From assembly GCF_008369115.1 (NCBI RefSeq), contig NZ_VOAZ01000003.1, positions 186,001-250,000 of the forward strand: a stretch of 64,000 bases of DNA. Reading direction: 5' to 3'. Position numbers and translations under genes: made by a program. Below, one piece after another: positions 1-9,303 of this stretch; within the stretch, counting starts at the first letter, position 1, and each line of letters starts with the position of its first letter. The stretch is from Psychrobacter sp. ANT_WB68. GTDB lineage: Bacteria; Pseudomonadota; Gammaproteobacteria; Pseudomonadales; Moraxellaceae. The notes under the pieces are model-generated. The model was given only the letters and a program-made list of their open reading frames with translations, did no database searches and was not told the DNA's origin.

Positions 1-115
1 CTTGCAGCTCTTGACCTTTCTTATTAGGAAAAGGTGGATGCGGCATTTTTGGTAATTCTTGTTTATATTTGCGGCAAAAAACCGTATTGGCTTGCGGATT
101 AAAAGTCTCAGTCAT
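1..115 (-). CDS. yggX: Fe(2+)-trafficking / oxidative damage protection protein YggX (5' part only)
   Basis: The first 38 codons of a minus-strand gene run off the left edge of the window. The readable peptide begins [20 protein letters not shown] and continues with a [11 protein letters not shown]-like segment. The VFCRKY...PPFPxxKGQE pattern matches the N-terminus of YggX, a small (about 90 aa) protein linked to iron trafficking and protection of Fe-S clusters from oxidation; the Cys in FCRKY is the conserved one. An AAGGAT ribosome-binding sequence lies just upstream of the ATG. It is too short for the track cutoff and partial, so the identification rests on this N-terminal motif only. Confidence 0.72.
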   Translation of the reverse strand, partial: MTETFNPQANTVFCRKYKQELPKMPHPPFPNKKGQELQ

Positions 116-289
116 AAGGCAATCCTTATTAGTTAATGGTATTAAATTATTAAATGTAATATTGGTATCGACCTATGATAACGGTCTTCGAGGGTTTAGC
201 CAAGGATAACAGGTGTAGAGAAGGTAACAGCCCATGTAGCTATTGATGTTCATAACCATATTTATAAAACCATATTTATAAAACTATCT

Positions 290-327
290 GCATAAAAATA
301 CCCGCGATGATGCGGGTATTTTTATGC
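290..327 (-). terminator. Rho-independent terminator after argH
   Basis: A perfect inverted repeat with 16-bp arms (290-305 and 312-327) and a 6-nt GATGAT loop has a GC core CCCGC/GCGGG flanked by A and T runs. It lies about 45 bp past the argH stop. The A/T flanks make it potentially bidirectional, but no plus-strand gene ends nearby. Confidence 0.9.
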
Positions 328-370
328 ATGGGCTAATGCTGGGATTAGACCTTGTATGATGCTGCTGGCT

Positions 371-1876
371 TTACGCAAATACTTTTAAACGCGCACGACC
401 ATTAACCACCGCTTGCTTCACTTGATTTGGTGCAGTACCACCCAAGTGATCACGCGCTGCCAATGAACCTTCTAGCGTTAGATACTCAAAGACATCATCA
501 CCAATCGCATCGCTAAACTGCTGCAGCTGAGCTAAAGACAAGTCGCTTAAATCAACTCCTTCTTTAATACCCAAAGCAACGGCATTGCCGACCACTTCAT
601 GGGCATCACGGAAAGCCACACCGTTGCGAACGAGGTAATCTGCCAAATCTGTGGCTGTCGCATAACCTTTCATGGTAGCTGCGCGCATATTTTCTTTATT
701 TGGCGTGATGTTCGGTAGCATATCAGCAAATGCTAATAGCGAACCCGTTAAGGTATCGACGCAATCAAATAACGGCTCTTTGTCTTCTTGGTTGTCTTTA
801 TTATAAGCAAGCGGCTGGCTTTTCATCAGGCTAAGCAGCGTCATTAACTGGCCAAAGACACGCGCCGCTTTACCACGAACAAGCTCTGGTACATCAGGGT
901 TTTTCTTTTGCGGCATAATCGATGAGCCAGTACAGAAGCGATCTGGTATCTGTACAAAGTTAAATTGTGCAGACATCCACAGGATAATCTCTTCGCTCAT
1001 GCGTGACATATGCATCATCAAGATAGAGGCGGCTGAAGTGAACTCAATGGCAAAATCTCGGTCTGATACGGCGTCTAAAGAGTTTTGGCAAATACCTTCA
1101 AAACCTAGCAATTTGGCAGTGATAGTACGATCGATTGGGAAGGTCGTGCCAGCAAGGGCGGCACTACCAAGCGGCATCTGATTGATACGGCGACGGGCAT
1201 CGACAAGACGCTCTGTATCGCGGTATAACATCTCAAACCATGCCATTACGTGATGGCCAAAGCTGACAGGCTGCGCGGTTTGCAAATGGGTAAAACCTGG
1301 CATAATCGTGTTGGTATGCTGTTCAGCCAAATCGAGCAGGCCGCTCTGCAAACGTACCAATAGCGCAATGATATTATCGGTTTCTTCACGCAACCATAGA
1401 CGGATATCGGTGGCAACCTGATCATTACGGCTACGGCCAGTATGCAGCTTTTTGCCTACCGCGCCGACAATATCAGTCAAGCGTGATTCGACGTTCATGT
1501 GTACGTCCTCTAACGCAATCGACCAGTTAAACTCGCCTGCTTCAATCTCGCGTAGTACTTGCTGCAAACCTTCAATGATGGTTGCAACTTCACTAGCTTC
1601 TAAGATACCGCACTCTTTAAGCATGGTGGCGTGGGCAATTGAGCCTTGAATATCGTGACGGGCAAAGCGTTGGTCAAAGCCGACCGAAGCAGTAAAGGCG
1701 GCTACAAAGCTGTCCGTCGCTTCACTAAAGCGACCACCCCACATCTGCTGACCCTGACTACTTGCAGGGCTGTGCGCTGCAGCAGTATTTGTTAGAGAAG
1801 CTTCTGTGCTAGAATCAGAAACAGCTGGATTTTTATTTGAATCGGGATTACTAATATTTGAAGAGTTGGCGTTCAT
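371..1876 (-). CDS. argH: Argininosuccinate lyase
   Basis: Catalyses the last step of arginine biosynthesis, cleaving argininosuccinate to arginine and fumarate in the cytoplasm. The family start [14 protein letters not shown] is present, preceded by about 45 low-complexity Asn/Ser residues not usual for the family. The fumarase/aspartase-superfamily signature [15 protein letters not shown], with the mobile catalytic loop, and the segment [14 protein letters not shown] are intact. I start at the ATG at 1876 (MNANSSN); an in-frame start 45 bp upstream lengthens the tail without conserved sequence, and even 1876 may be too early because homology starts at the MWGGRF methionine. The gene is divergent from algZ, as in Pseudomonas, and is followed by a strong terminator. 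Confidence 0.95.
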   Translation of the reverse strand: MNANSSNISNPDSNKNPAVSDSSTEASLTNTAAAHSPASSQGQQMWGGRFSEATDSFVAAFTASVGFDQRFARHDIQGSIAHATMLKECGILEASEVATIIEGLQQVLREIEAGEFNWSIALEDVHMNVESRLTDIVGAVGKKLHTGRSRNDQVATDIRLWLREETDNIIALLVRLQSGLLDLAEQHTNTIMPGFTHLQTAQPVSFGHHVMAWFEMLYRDTERLVDARRRINQMPLGSAALAGTTFPIDRTITAKLLGFEGICQNSLDAVSDRDFAIEFTSAASILMMHMSRMSEEIILWMSAQFNFVQIPDRFCTGSSIMPQKKNPDVPELVRGKAARVFGQLMTLLSLMKSQPLAYNKDNQEDKEPLFDCVDTLTGSLLAFADMLPNITPNKENMRAATMKGYATATDLADYLVRNGVAFRDAHEVVGNAVALGIKEGVDLSDLSLAQLQQFSDAIGDDVFEYLTLEGSLAARDHLGGTAPNQVKQAVVNGRARLKVFA

Positions 1877-1962
1877 ATCGGTACAAGACAAGTCAAGAGA
1901 ATAAGAACTCAAGTATAGCAAATGATGAGGTTGCCTTACTAGCGGAGCGCTTAGAGTTTTTT

Positions 1963-3009
1963 ATGCCCAAGCTCATGGACATCATGAAGCCTTGGCAATG
2001 GCTGCTGGCAATCTTTTTTTGGTCGCTGTTTGTGGCGATAGTGGATCGCCATAGTGTGGCCAATGAATCCCAATTTATCATCAAATTTATAGCGAGATTT
2101 ATCCAAACCAGTTTAACCTTACTGCCTTCTTTTTATCTGATAGATTATCTGCGCCCTATCTTTAAGCGTTTAAGCGTATCAAGGGCCAGCATGTATGTGC
2201 TGCTCATCTTAACGAGTGCTACCGCAGTGACCATGATGTTAGTCCTGTTGATTATGATAAATTGTGGTTGGTTTGCTTATAGTATTCCCGTGTTTATCTC
2301 AACGGTTGTTTTTAATGTCGTCATTAGCGCAGGCTTTACAGTTGCCGCTTTACTGATTTTTTTAAGGCGCTACCGTGAAATGAATGCGCTTAAACAATCG
2401 TTTGAGCAAAAACTGCGCGCCCAGAATGATGTGTTAAAAGCCCGTCTGGCACCGCATTTCTTTTTTAATACCATCAATACGTTAATGTCATTGATCGAAT
2501 CTGACCCAGTTCGCGCTGCTGATTTATTGCAGCACGTTTCAGCGTTATTCCGTGCCAGTTTTAATGGGGCGCGTGAGATTAGTTTTGAAGAAGAGATTGC
2601 CCTTTGCGAGCATTATTTGGCCATTGAGTCGATCCGTTTGGCAGATAAATTGGTCATAAGCTGGCAGTTGCCTGATGAAGATGTGATGTATGACATGGTT
2701 ATCACCGCTTTGACTTTACAAAGCGTAATTGAAAAAATGCTGCTCAATGTGGTCGAGATGACCACCGAAACCATTTATATCGATATTAAAGTTACCTGGC
2801 TGCAGCATCGCGTCGAAATTACGATTAGCGTACAGCTGCCTAAAAAAACCTTGATGATTAATCATGATTTGCGCCAACGTATGGATTTTTATATTCAAGT
2901 GCAACGTCTGCGTGCTTATTTTGGCGAAAGTGCCGATATCCAAAGCCGAGTGGCGAGTAAACAAATTATTACTATTATTCATTACCCTCTACAAGATGTG
3001 AGTTTATAA
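1963..3009 (+). CDS. algZ: AlgZ/FimS-like LytS-family sensor histidine kinase, degenerate ATPase domain
   Basis: Inner-membrane sensor partner of the AlgR-type regulator encoded next. About four hydrophobic segments occupy residues 10-135. They are followed by a His_kinase (LytS-type) segment in which LAPHFFFNTINTL places the phosphoacceptor at about His165. The C-terminal ATPase-like part is poor: the usual LQPLVENAxxHG N-box reads LQSVIEKMLLNV and no glycine-rich G-box follows. Unorthodox kinases of this kind are known in the Pseudomonas AlgZ/FimS group. I chose the ATG at 1963; the open frame extends to 1858, but that part overlaps argH and lacks membrane features. Position beside argH and algR supports the call. 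Confidence 0.82.
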   Translation: MPKLMDIMKPWQWLLAIFFWSLFVAIVDRHSVANESQFIIKFIARFIQTSLTLLPSFYLIDYLRPIFKRLSVSRASMYVLLILTSATAVTMMLVLLIMINCGWFAYSIPVFISTVVFNVVISAGFTVAALLIFLRRYREMNALKQSFEQKLRAQNDVLKARLAPHFFFNTINTLMSLIESDPVRAADLLQHVSALFRASFNGAREISFEEEIALCEHYLAIESIRLADKLVISWQLPDEDVMYDMVITALTLQSVIEKMLLNVVEMTTETIYIDIKVTWLQHRVEITISVQLPKKTLMINHDLRQRMDFYIQVQRLRAYFGESADIQSRVASKQIITIIHYPLQDVSL

Positions 3010-3343
3010 TCTTTCCCTTTTAAAGGGCGTTGCTTAGTCTTTAATCTTGAGCCCTTAACCGTGGCATATTTCTTGCACTATCTATTATATTATTGATGCA
3101 TACCAGTTTTTAAAAACCACCAGTGTTTACATATTAGCAGTGCTCAAATGCTAAAAATGGCGCTTAAACGCTCAAGATATATTGGCAGCTTGCAGAAGTC
3201 GGACGGTTGGTTTATAACTGAATTAAGGGGCATTGCCTTTGCTAGAAAGCGAATTATGGATTTTGATAAGTGGTAAGCTATAAATGCTGATATATCATAA
3301 TGCTATTAAAGATTTCTAAGTATGCACTTATAAAGGAGTTTGC
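3010..3343. other. algZ-algR intergenic gap
   Basis: A 334-bp A+T-rich gap between the kinase and regulator genes. I see no ORF, terminator or convincing promoter pair, only the AAAGGAG ribosome-binding site of algR near 3331-3337. The length suggests algR has its own promoter here. Confidence 0.5.
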
Positions 3344-4081
3344 ATGCGGATTGTTGTTTGTGATGATGAGCCATTGGCCCGTGAACGTTTGGTTAGGATT
3401 ATCCAAGAATCAGGCCATGAGGTGGTTGCCCAAGCAAAGACCGGTATCGAAGCCATTGTTGCCGTAAAATCTCAGCAACCAGATATCATACTGCTCGATA
3501 TTCGCATGCCTGAGATGGATGGGGTGGAGTGTGCCCAAGAACTTGCGAAGCTGAACCATCCGCCAGCTATTATATTCGTGACGGCTTACGATCATTATGC
3601 GATAGCGGCGTTAAAAGCCAATGCCATCGGTTACTTGTTAAAACCGGCCAATAAAGATGAATTACTTGAAGCGCTGCAAAAAGCCACTAACCTTAATGCC
3701 GCGCAATTAAATGAGATTCGCAAACTTGAAAACCCGACTGCCCGTCCAGTGCGTGAACATATTGCGGCGCGTACCCATCGCGGGGTTGAGTTGATTGAGC
3801 TTAAAGATATCTACTACTTTACCGCCGATCAAAAATACGTCAAAGTACGCCATAAAGAAGGGGTTGTTCTCATTGACGACACCCTAAAAGAGCTTGAGCA
3901 AGAGTTTGAAGGCAGGCTTTTTCGCGTGCATCGTAATGCGATTATCAATATCAAATATTTAGACTTTTTAGAAACGCTGGATGCAGGACAGTTTCAACTA
4001 CATTTTAAAGGGATTGATGAGACGCTAGCCGTTAGTCGTCGCCATCTACCGGCACTACGTGAAAAGATTCAAAGCATGTAG
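3344..4081 (+). CDS. algR: AlgR-like LytTR response regulator
   Basis: A 245-aa response regulator. The N-terminal receiver domain (about 1-120) has the acidic pair DD at residues 7-8, phosphoacceptor Asp52 in LLDIRMPEMDG, and Thr/Lys switch residues in FVTAYDHYA and LLKPA. The C-terminal LytTR DNA-binding domain (about 140-245) carries the YFTADQKYVKVR and FRVHRNAIIN signatures. In Pseudomonas AlgR controls alginate, type IV pili and other surface functions; here the targets are unknown. A strong AAAGGAG site precedes the ATG. It follows algZ and precedes hemC, the Pseudomonas order. Confidence 0.93.
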   Translation: MRIVVCDDEPLARERLVRIIQESGHEVVAQAKTGIEAIVAVKSQQPDIILLDIRMPEMDGVECAQELAKLNHPPAIIFVTAYDHYAIAALKANAIGYLLKPANKDELLEALQKATNLNAAQLNEIRKLENPTARPVREHIAARTHRGVELIELKDIYYFTADQKYVKVRHKEGVVLIDDTLKELEQEFEGRLFRVHRNAIINIKYLDFLETLDAGQFQLHFKGIDETLAVSRRHLPALREKIQSM

Positions 4082-4126
4082 CGATACGGGCTTTACGCTG
4101 TTGACATAATCATGCCATATCATCAA

Positions 4127-4160
4127 ACCCTTATTTATGCTTAAATAGGGGTATTTTTTT
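4127..4160 (+). terminator. Rho-independent terminator after algR
   Basis: Arms at 4127-4137 and 4142-4152 (one G:U pair) with a TGCT loop, followed by a run of T (ATTTTTTT). It ends the algR transcript ahead of hemC. Confidence 0.8.
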
Positions 4161-4264
4161 GCATCATTCTTCTTTATAAATCGTTTTTAGCGCCCATTTT
4201 GGGTGCCAAATTTGCATTATTGTTGAGCACTGACATTCTAGTATCGAAATTATTGAGGCCTTTT

Positions 4265-5317
4265 ATGAGCACCATGCAGCCAACTGCTTTGACTACCTTA
4301 AATATCGCCACGCGCCAAAGCCCCTTGGCATTATGGCAAGCGGAGCATATTCGTGCCCGCCTACTGGCGCTGTATCCTGAGCTGACGATTAATCTGCTAA
4401 AAATTGTCACTAAAGGGGATAAGGTTTTGGATACGCCGCTGGCTAAAATTGGCGGAAAGGGTTTGTTTGTTAAAGAGCTTGAACAAGCTTTATACGATAA
4501 GCAGGCAGACATTGCGGTGCATTCTTTAAAAGACGTACCGATGGAATTACCAGAAGGCTTGACGCTGGGTGTTTATTGTAAGCGTGCCTCGCCAACCGAT
4601 GCTTTTGTTTCTAACACTTATCATAGTATTGATGAGTTGCCACAAGGCGCGGTGGTCGGTACCGCAAGCTTACGTCGCCAATGCCAAATTAAAGCCTATC
4701 GTCCCGATTTACAAATCAAGACCCTGCGCGGTAACGTCGGTACGCGCTTAGGGAAGCTCGATGCTGGCGAGTATGATGCCATTATTTTGGCAACCAGCGG
4801 TTTACAGCGCATTGAGCTCGATGAGCGTATTCGCAGTGAGCTAGATATTGATATTTGCTTGCCAGCGGTTGGACAAGGCGCACTGGCGATTGAATGCCGT
4901 GAGGGTGATGATGAGGTTTTAAAATTACTAGCGCCCTTAAATGATGACAAAGCCCGTATCCGCCTCATCGCTGAGCGCGCGCTAAATCGCCATTTGCAAG
5001 GTGGCTGCCAAGTGCCGATTGCCGCTTATGCGGTCTTACAAATGGCTAACGCAGACAATGCCAGCAGTGATAAAAGCACTGACAACAATGGTAGCAATCA
5101 AAATGGCAACAATGATGCGGGTGATACATTATGGCTGCGCGGTCGTGTGGGTCAAGAGGATGGTAGTGAGCTGCTCAAAGCTGAAAAACGTCTGACTCTA
5201 ACGGGCAGCCAAGCTGAGCAAGAAGCGCAAGCCAATCAGCTAGGTATTGAAGTCGCTGAGATGCTACTAGAAATTGGTGCGGGTGATATTTTATCGGCCA
5301 TTTATAATCCTAAATAA
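4265..5317 (+). CDS. hemC: Porphobilinogen deaminase (hydroxymethylbilane synthase)
   Basis: Polymerises four porphobilinogens into hydroxymethylbilane in tetrapyrrole synthesis. The sequence begins [18 protein letters not shown] and shows [40 protein letters not shown] with the catalytic Asp region, TSSLRRQ-like ASLRRQCQ, and [14 protein letters not shown], whose Cys carries the dipyrromethane cofactor. I use the ATG at 4265; 22 upstream in-frame codons lack homology. The protein is about 350 aa, longer than the usual 310-320, because domain 3 contains an Asn/Asp/Ser-rich insertion of about 25 residues (near 5047-5125). It is the first gene of hemC-hemD-hemX. Confidence 0.96.
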   Translation: MSTMQPTALTTLNIATRQSPLALWQAEHIRARLLALYPELTINLLKIVTKGDKVLDTPLAKIGGKGLFVKELEQALYDKQADIAVHSLKDVPMELPEGLTLGVYCKRASPTDAFVSNTYHSIDELPQGAVVGTASLRRQCQIKAYRPDLQIKTLRGNVGTRLGKLDAGEYDAIILATSGLQRIELDERIRSELDIDICLPAVGQGALAIECREGDDEVLKLLAPLNDDKARIRLIAERALNRHLQGGCQVPIAAYAVLQMANADNASSDKSTDNNGSNQNGNNDAGDTLWLRGRVGQEDGSELLKAEKRLTLTGSQAEQEAQANQLGIEVAEMLLEIGAGDILSAIYNPK

Positions 5318-5401
5318 TGTTTAGGTTGAATCATGTTGAAATTGACGCATGCTTAAAATGAGTCCCCTTTAAGTTGCATCATAACGTACTCTCGTTATCC
5401 A

Positions 5402-5442
5402 CTTAATCATAGCGCCGTCGCTCAGATGGCTATATGATTAAG
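5402..5442 (+). repeat. Stem-loop between hemC and hemD
   Basis: CTTAATCATAGC (5402-5413) pairs with GCTAT and GATTAAG (5429-5442) through a 2-nt bulge. No T run follows, so it does not look like a terminator. It could stabilise or process the hem mRNA; the function is inferred only. Confidence 0.5.
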
Positions 5443-5469
5443 CTTCCTTCTTGAGCCTTTTATTATGGT

Positions 5470-6465
5470 ATGTTTATGTCTTGGTCATCACCAAAATCTA
5501 CGGATTCCCATCAAGCCTTTGATAAGCCATCATTGCTGCCGCAAGTCGTCATTAATACGCGCCCAGTTGAGCGTGCGGCACCGTTGACCCAGCATTTACA
5601 AGCGGCAGGAATGTCGGTGATTGATATACCAATGTTGACACTAGAATCGCGCGCAACTACCGAGCAGGATATGGGACTGATGCGTCAATGGTTTGCGGGT
5701 GATTATCAAGCACTCGTCATTGTTAGCCCGACTGCCGCCGCTTCAGGATTGGCTGTTTGGCAAGTGCTTGAAAATGAACACCAAGCTCAGAAATCTGAGA
5801 GGAATGTTAGTGAGCATAAAGAATCAGAGCTTAAAGATGTAAAAGCCCCGAGCCATCTGATCGCAGTCGGAGAGGCGACTGCGGCGGTATTAAAGGACTG
5901 CAAATTAGATGCAGCAAGCTATCAAGTATTGCAGCCGTTAATTGCCAATAATGAAGGTATGTTAGCCATGCATGAGATTGAAAGTCTCCAAGCAGGAGAT
6001 AAACTCTTGGTATGGCGCGGGCTTGGTGGGCGGCGGCTATTGGTTGATACGCTACAGGCACGCGGCGTGCATATCGATAGCATCGCTTGGTATGAGCGCA
6101 TCATGCCTGCCGACGCTATGGCACAGTATGAGCAATGGCACGCACAGTTTCTTACGCAACATTCTTTGCAGCAGACAACCTCAGTAGCAAAGTCAAAGCC
6201 CATCGTGATTGTCAGTAGCGGCACGGCTTTTGAGCATTGGAAAACTATTGTTAAGGAAGTTGCAGCAAAGGTTGTAGAGGCAAAGTCGAGTATGGATAAG
6301 CCCGCCCACCCAGCGCTGCAGCTCACCGATTTTGCGTATGTGGTATTAGGAGAGCGCTTAGCCAATATGGTCGCTCGCCAGCAGTTGAGTTATTGGCGTG
6401 TAGAAGATTTAGCGCCAGCTACTATCCTTGCGGCAATCCGTTCGCCTATAGTTGATTCAATGTAA
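5470..6465 (+). CDS. hemD: Uroporphyrinogen-III synthase
   Basis: Cyclises hydroxymethylbilane with inversion of ring D to uroporphyrinogen III. HemD is poorly conserved, but the two-lobed pattern is visible: VVINTRPVERAAPLTQHLQAAG at the N-terminus, LVIVSPTAAASGL, LIAVGEATAAVL, DKLLVWRGLGGRRLLVDTLQARG and IVIVSSGTAFEHW, each matching HemD strands. At 331 aa it exceeds the usual 250 because of Glu/Lys/Ser-rich linkers near residues 100-120 and 270-280. Either ATG (5470 or 5476) may be the start; neither has a strong ribosome-binding site. The position between hemC and hemX is typical of Pseudomonas and Acinetobacter. Confidence 0.9.
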   Translation: MFMSWSSPKSTDSHQAFDKPSLLPQVVINTRPVERAAPLTQHLQAAGMSVIDIPMLTLESRATTEQDMGLMRQWFAGDYQALVIVSPTAAASGLAVWQVLENEHQAQKSERNVSEHKESELKDVKAPSHLIAVGEATAAVLKDCKLDAASYQVLQPLIANNEGMLAMHEIESLQAGDKLLVWRGLGGRRLLVDTLQARGVHIDSIAWYERIMPADAMAQYEQWHAQFLTQHSLQQTTSVAKSKPIVIVSSGTAFEHWKTIVKEVAAKVVEAKSSMDKPAHPALQLTDFAYVVLGERLANMVARQQLSYWRVEDLAPATILAAIRSPIVDSM

Positions 6466-6538
6466 AAAATGCTTTATTTTTTTAATCTACTTATTTTATA
6501 TTTGCTTAAAAATTATCAATCACCAACGGTGCTGCCTT

Positions 6539-7489
6539 ATGTCCATTAATACTGAATCATTATCTAAGGAACCTTCTGCTATTCAGCAGCGCCGGCAAGC
6601 AAATATGTTTTTGGTGCGCCTGCAATGGCTGGTGATTTTATTGCTTATCGCCGCTTTACTTTGGCTTTATATGAGTCAGCTGCGTTTTGAGCGCAAGGTC
6701 AATGAGCGTTTGCAAAGTAATGAGCAAGTCGTCAGTCGTTTAAATGAGATGGACGATCGCATATTTGCGATGAGTCAGCAAACCTTGCCAACACCACGTA
6801 CTGTCGCCAGTAGCCAAGCCCAAAACCAGTTGGATTTATTGCGTATTCAAATACAAGCGGCTGACAGATTGTTGGCAGACAATAACGAGAGTGCGGCGAT
6901 GGAGTTATTACGCGGTCTGCATTGGCAACTGTCCCAAAGCAGTAATGAGATTGCCCCAGCGCTAACCGTCGTGATTAAACAAAGCTTGGTAAAAGATATC
7001 GAACGCCTGCAGGCAAGAAGCTCACAGCCCAGTCCGTGGCAGCTACAAAACATCGCCATTCAAAACATCCAAGAGTTTCTGCACAGTTACGAGCGTGAGC
7101 GTCCTACTAATGCAACTGATTCGACTAAAATTCCTGATAATAATGTAAGCTTAACGCGCAGACAGCTTATGATTCATGAAGTGATTATGACCTTGAATCT
7201 TGCCAGTCAAGCCAGCAATATGCGTGAACAAGAACAGCTGGTCAGCTATCTGCGCCAAGCACGTCAGCAGCTAAAAACTTTAGCGCCACAAACATCACAA
7301 TCAAAAACCTCTACTAATAAAACTTCTCAAGCAGCAAATAGCACAAACTCTAACAATGGTAAGGTTCAAACCAAGTCCTCTCCGAATGACATTACCGAGG
7401 TTATAGACTGGTTAGATAGACTGATTGCCAATGCCCCAAAACCAACGCCATTATTAACCACGCAAATTTTGGATAAGCCTAAGCGTTAA
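6539..7489 (+). CDS. hemX: HemX-like membrane protein
   Basis: A 316-aa protein with a cytoplasmic N-terminus, one hydrophobic segment (about residues 28-45, LVILLLIAALLWLYM) and a long hydrophilic, largely helical remainder that begins with a predicted coiled coil. This architecture and its place after hemD fit the HemX family, named for its link to uroporphyrinogen methyltransferase although enzyme activity is doubtful and the role is unsettled. I start at the ATG at 6539 (MSINTESL). A frame extending to 6452 overlaps the hemD end and encodes an unrelated hydrophobic stretch. A Ser/Thr/Asn-rich linker lies near residues 255-285. Confidence 0.78.
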   Translation: MSINTESLSKEPSAIQQRRQANMFLVRLQWLVILLLIAALLWLYMSQLRFERKVNERLQSNEQVVSRLNEMDDRIFAMSQQTLPTPRTVASSQAQNQLDLLRIQIQAADRLLADNNESAAMELLRGLHWQLSQSSNEIAPALTVVIKQSLVKDIERLQARSSQPSPWQLQNIAIQNIQEFLHSYERERPTNATDSTKIPDNNVSLTRRQLMIHEVIMTLNLASQASNMREQEQLVSYLRQARQQLKTLAPQTSQSKTSTNKTSQAANSTNSNNGKVQTKSSPNDITEVIDWLDRLIANAPKPTPLLTTQILDKPKR

Positions 7490-7544
7490 GGGAATGACGG
7501 CTGCTTTAAAATTTATCGCTATAAAAAATAAGAGAAATGCAGTG

Positions 7545-8036
7545 ATGGACAGTATTAATCAAAAATCAAACCTAACAATTAATAATTCAGATAACAACTG
7601 CCCTGACGAGTTGGCACACTATCCTATTATTCATCATCAGCCAATCCATTGGGGTGAGATGGATGCTTTTAATCATTTAAATAACGTGGTGTTTTATCGT
7701 TATGCGGAGTCAGCACGGATTGGCTACTTGCAGGCGCTCGGCATGTTTGATGGCAGTATGGTGACGGTCTTAGCGCAATCTAGCTGCCAATATTTACGCC
7801 CTGTGACGTATCCCGATACGTTATTATTAGGCGTACGCTGTCAGCGCTTGGGTAATACCAGCATCGTGATCGAGTATAGCTATTATAGCTGCGCTCAACA
7901 GATGATTGTCGCGATGGCGGATGCGGTCATCGTCCGTTTAGATAGTAATGGCAAGGATAAATTACCGTGGACCACCGAGGAGCGTGAGCGCTTGTTGGCG
8001 TTAGAAGCCAGCGTTGGCCATACACCCAAACTTTAA
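7545..8036 (+). CDS. Acyl-CoA thioesterase, 4HBT hotdog-fold family
   Basis: A single hotdog-fold thioesterase. The active-site segment HWGEMDAFNHLNNVVFYRYAE is the classic 4-hydroxybenzoyl-CoA thioesterase (YbgC/FcbC-like) motif, with Asp in GEMDAFNH as the probable catalytic residue. The substrate cannot be read from the sequence; acyl-CoA hydrolysis in the cytoplasm is likely. The start is uncertain: an ATG at 7494 sits directly against an AAGGGA sequence, while the ATG at 7545 has AAGAGA at better spacing and is preferred. It follows hemX by a short gap and ends before a shared terminator. Confidence 0.85.
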   Translation: MDSINQKSNLTINNSDNNCPDELAHYPIIHHQPIHWGEMDAFNHLNNVVFYRYAESARIGYLQALGMFDGSMVTVLAQSSCQYLRPVTYPDTLLLGVRCQRLGNTSIVIEYSYYSCAQQMIVAMADAVIVRLDSNGKDKLPWTTEERERLLALEASVGHTPKL

Positions 8037-8117
8037 AAAATAAGCTCGTTTGGTAGGTTGTAAATACTGGTAAAATGACGCCGATAAAAGAGTGCTAATC
8101 ACTAAACCAGTAAAAAT

Positions 8118-8153
8118 AAGAAAGGCACGCTAAGTTATTAGCGTGCCTTTCTT
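8118..8153. terminator. Bidirectional terminator between the thioesterase gene and ribB
   Basis: Arms of 16 bp (8118-8133 and 8138-8153) surround a GTTA loop, with GGCACGC/GCGTGCC core and A/T ends. It lies between two convergent genes and can serve both. Confidence 0.88.
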
Positions 8154-8190
8154 GTCTTGTCTATCATGCTGCTTGCTTTTGCGTTGGTCT

Positions 8191-9303
8191 TTATTTTTGC
8201 TTAGGTGCGTGCACAAAGTCAACGACGTTCAAATCAAAACCTGACAAGGCATAAAACTTCATCGGTGATGACAGTAAGCGCATATCACGAACCCCTAAAT
8301 GGCGTAAAATCTGTGCGCCAACCCCAATACTGCGATAAGGCTGCTGAGCGATGGTTGAGATTGATTGATTTTCAGCGGCTCTATCAAGCGCATCTCCTAA
8401 ATCAATCGGCTGATGGTTGCCAATCCAGACGAGCACGCCGCGTTCTGACTCTTGTATTTCTTCTAGCGCTGAACGTACACTCCAGCCGCTACGACCAGTT
8501 GCGTCATTTTTCGCCGCAAATAAGTCACGTAATGGATGGAAACCATGTACCCGAACGGTACTAACGCCTTCGCTAACATCGCCCTTTACTAAAGCTAAAT
8601 GAGTTTCGTCCGCCCCAAACTCGCGGAAACGATGCAGAGTAAAAGTACCATATTCTGTTTCAAAAGGATGTGATTCAATCTCTTCGACCGTTTGCTCATT
8701 GGCAATGCGATAGTTGATTAGGTCCGCAATCGTGCCGATTTTGATGCCATGTTCTTTGGCAAATATCTCAAGATCATCACGGCGCGCCATCGTACCATCA
8801 TCATTGATGATTTCAACGATCACTGCTGCTGGTTCCAAACCTGCTAGACGAGCCAAATCACAACCGGCTTCGGTATGACCGGCACGGTGAAGCACGCCGC
8901 CATTTTGAGCCATAATCGGGAAAATATGCCCAGGTTGCACGATATCTTCTGGTTTTGCTGAAGAGGAAACCGCTGCTTGAATCGTACGAGCACGGTCAGC
9001 GGCAGAAATACCCGTCGTGACGCCTTCAGCGGCTTCAATAGAAACGGTAAAGTTGGTGCTAAATTTTGCTTCATTGCGGTCTGACATCAGTGGCAGTGCT
9101 AACTGTTTACAGCGTGCTTCTGACAAGGTCAAACAAACCAAACCGCGGGCATGGGTAATCATAAAATTAATATCATCAGGGCGTATATGGGTCGCTGCCA
9201 TAATGATATCGCCTTCGTTTTCGCGATCTTCATCATCCATCAAGATGACCATTTTACCTGCACGAATATCTTCGATAATCTCAGGAATTGTATTTAAACT
9301 CAT
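8191..9303 (-). CDS. ribB: 3,4-dihydroxy-2-butanone 4-phosphate synthase with degenerate GTP cyclohydrolase II domain (RibBX type)
   Basis: The N-terminal domain (about 1-205) converts ribulose 5-phosphate to the four-carbon riboflavin precursor. It contains the acidic metal loop MDDEDRENEGD, THARGLVCLTL, TGISAADRARTIQ and the HTEAGCDLARLAG substrate-binding segment. The C-terminal domain resembles GTP cyclohydrolase II (RibA) but has none of its three zinc-binding cysteines; no Cys occurs in the last 165 residues. It is therefore probably not a cyclohydrolase, as in the described RibBX proteins of proteobacteria. I start at MSLNTIPEI (9303); four upstream residues from a TTG are unlikely. 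I looked for an FMN riboswitch upstream and saw none. Confidence 0.93.
   Translation of the reverse strand: MSLNTIPEIIEDIRAGKMVILMDDEDRENEGDIIMAATHIRPDDINFMITHARGLVCLTLSEARCKQLALPLMSDRNEAKFSTNFTVSIEAAEGVTTGISAADRARTIQAAVSSSAKPEDIVQPGHIFPIMAQNGGVLHRAGHTEAGCDLARLAGLEPAAVIVEIINDDGTMARRDDLEIFAKEHGIKIGTIADLINYRIANEQTVEEIESHPFETEYGTFTLHRFREFGADETHLALVKGDVSEGVSTVRVHGFHPLRDLFAAKNDATGRSGWSVRSALEEIQESERGVLVWIGNHQPIDLGDALDRAAENQSISTIAQQPYRSIGVGAQILRHLGVRDMRLLSSPMKFYALSGFDLNVVDFVHAPKQK

Noticed and set aside
1858-1962. Longer N-terminus of the AlgZ-like kinase
   Set aside because: Overlaps argH and is hydrophilic; the membrane domain starts after the ATG at 1963.
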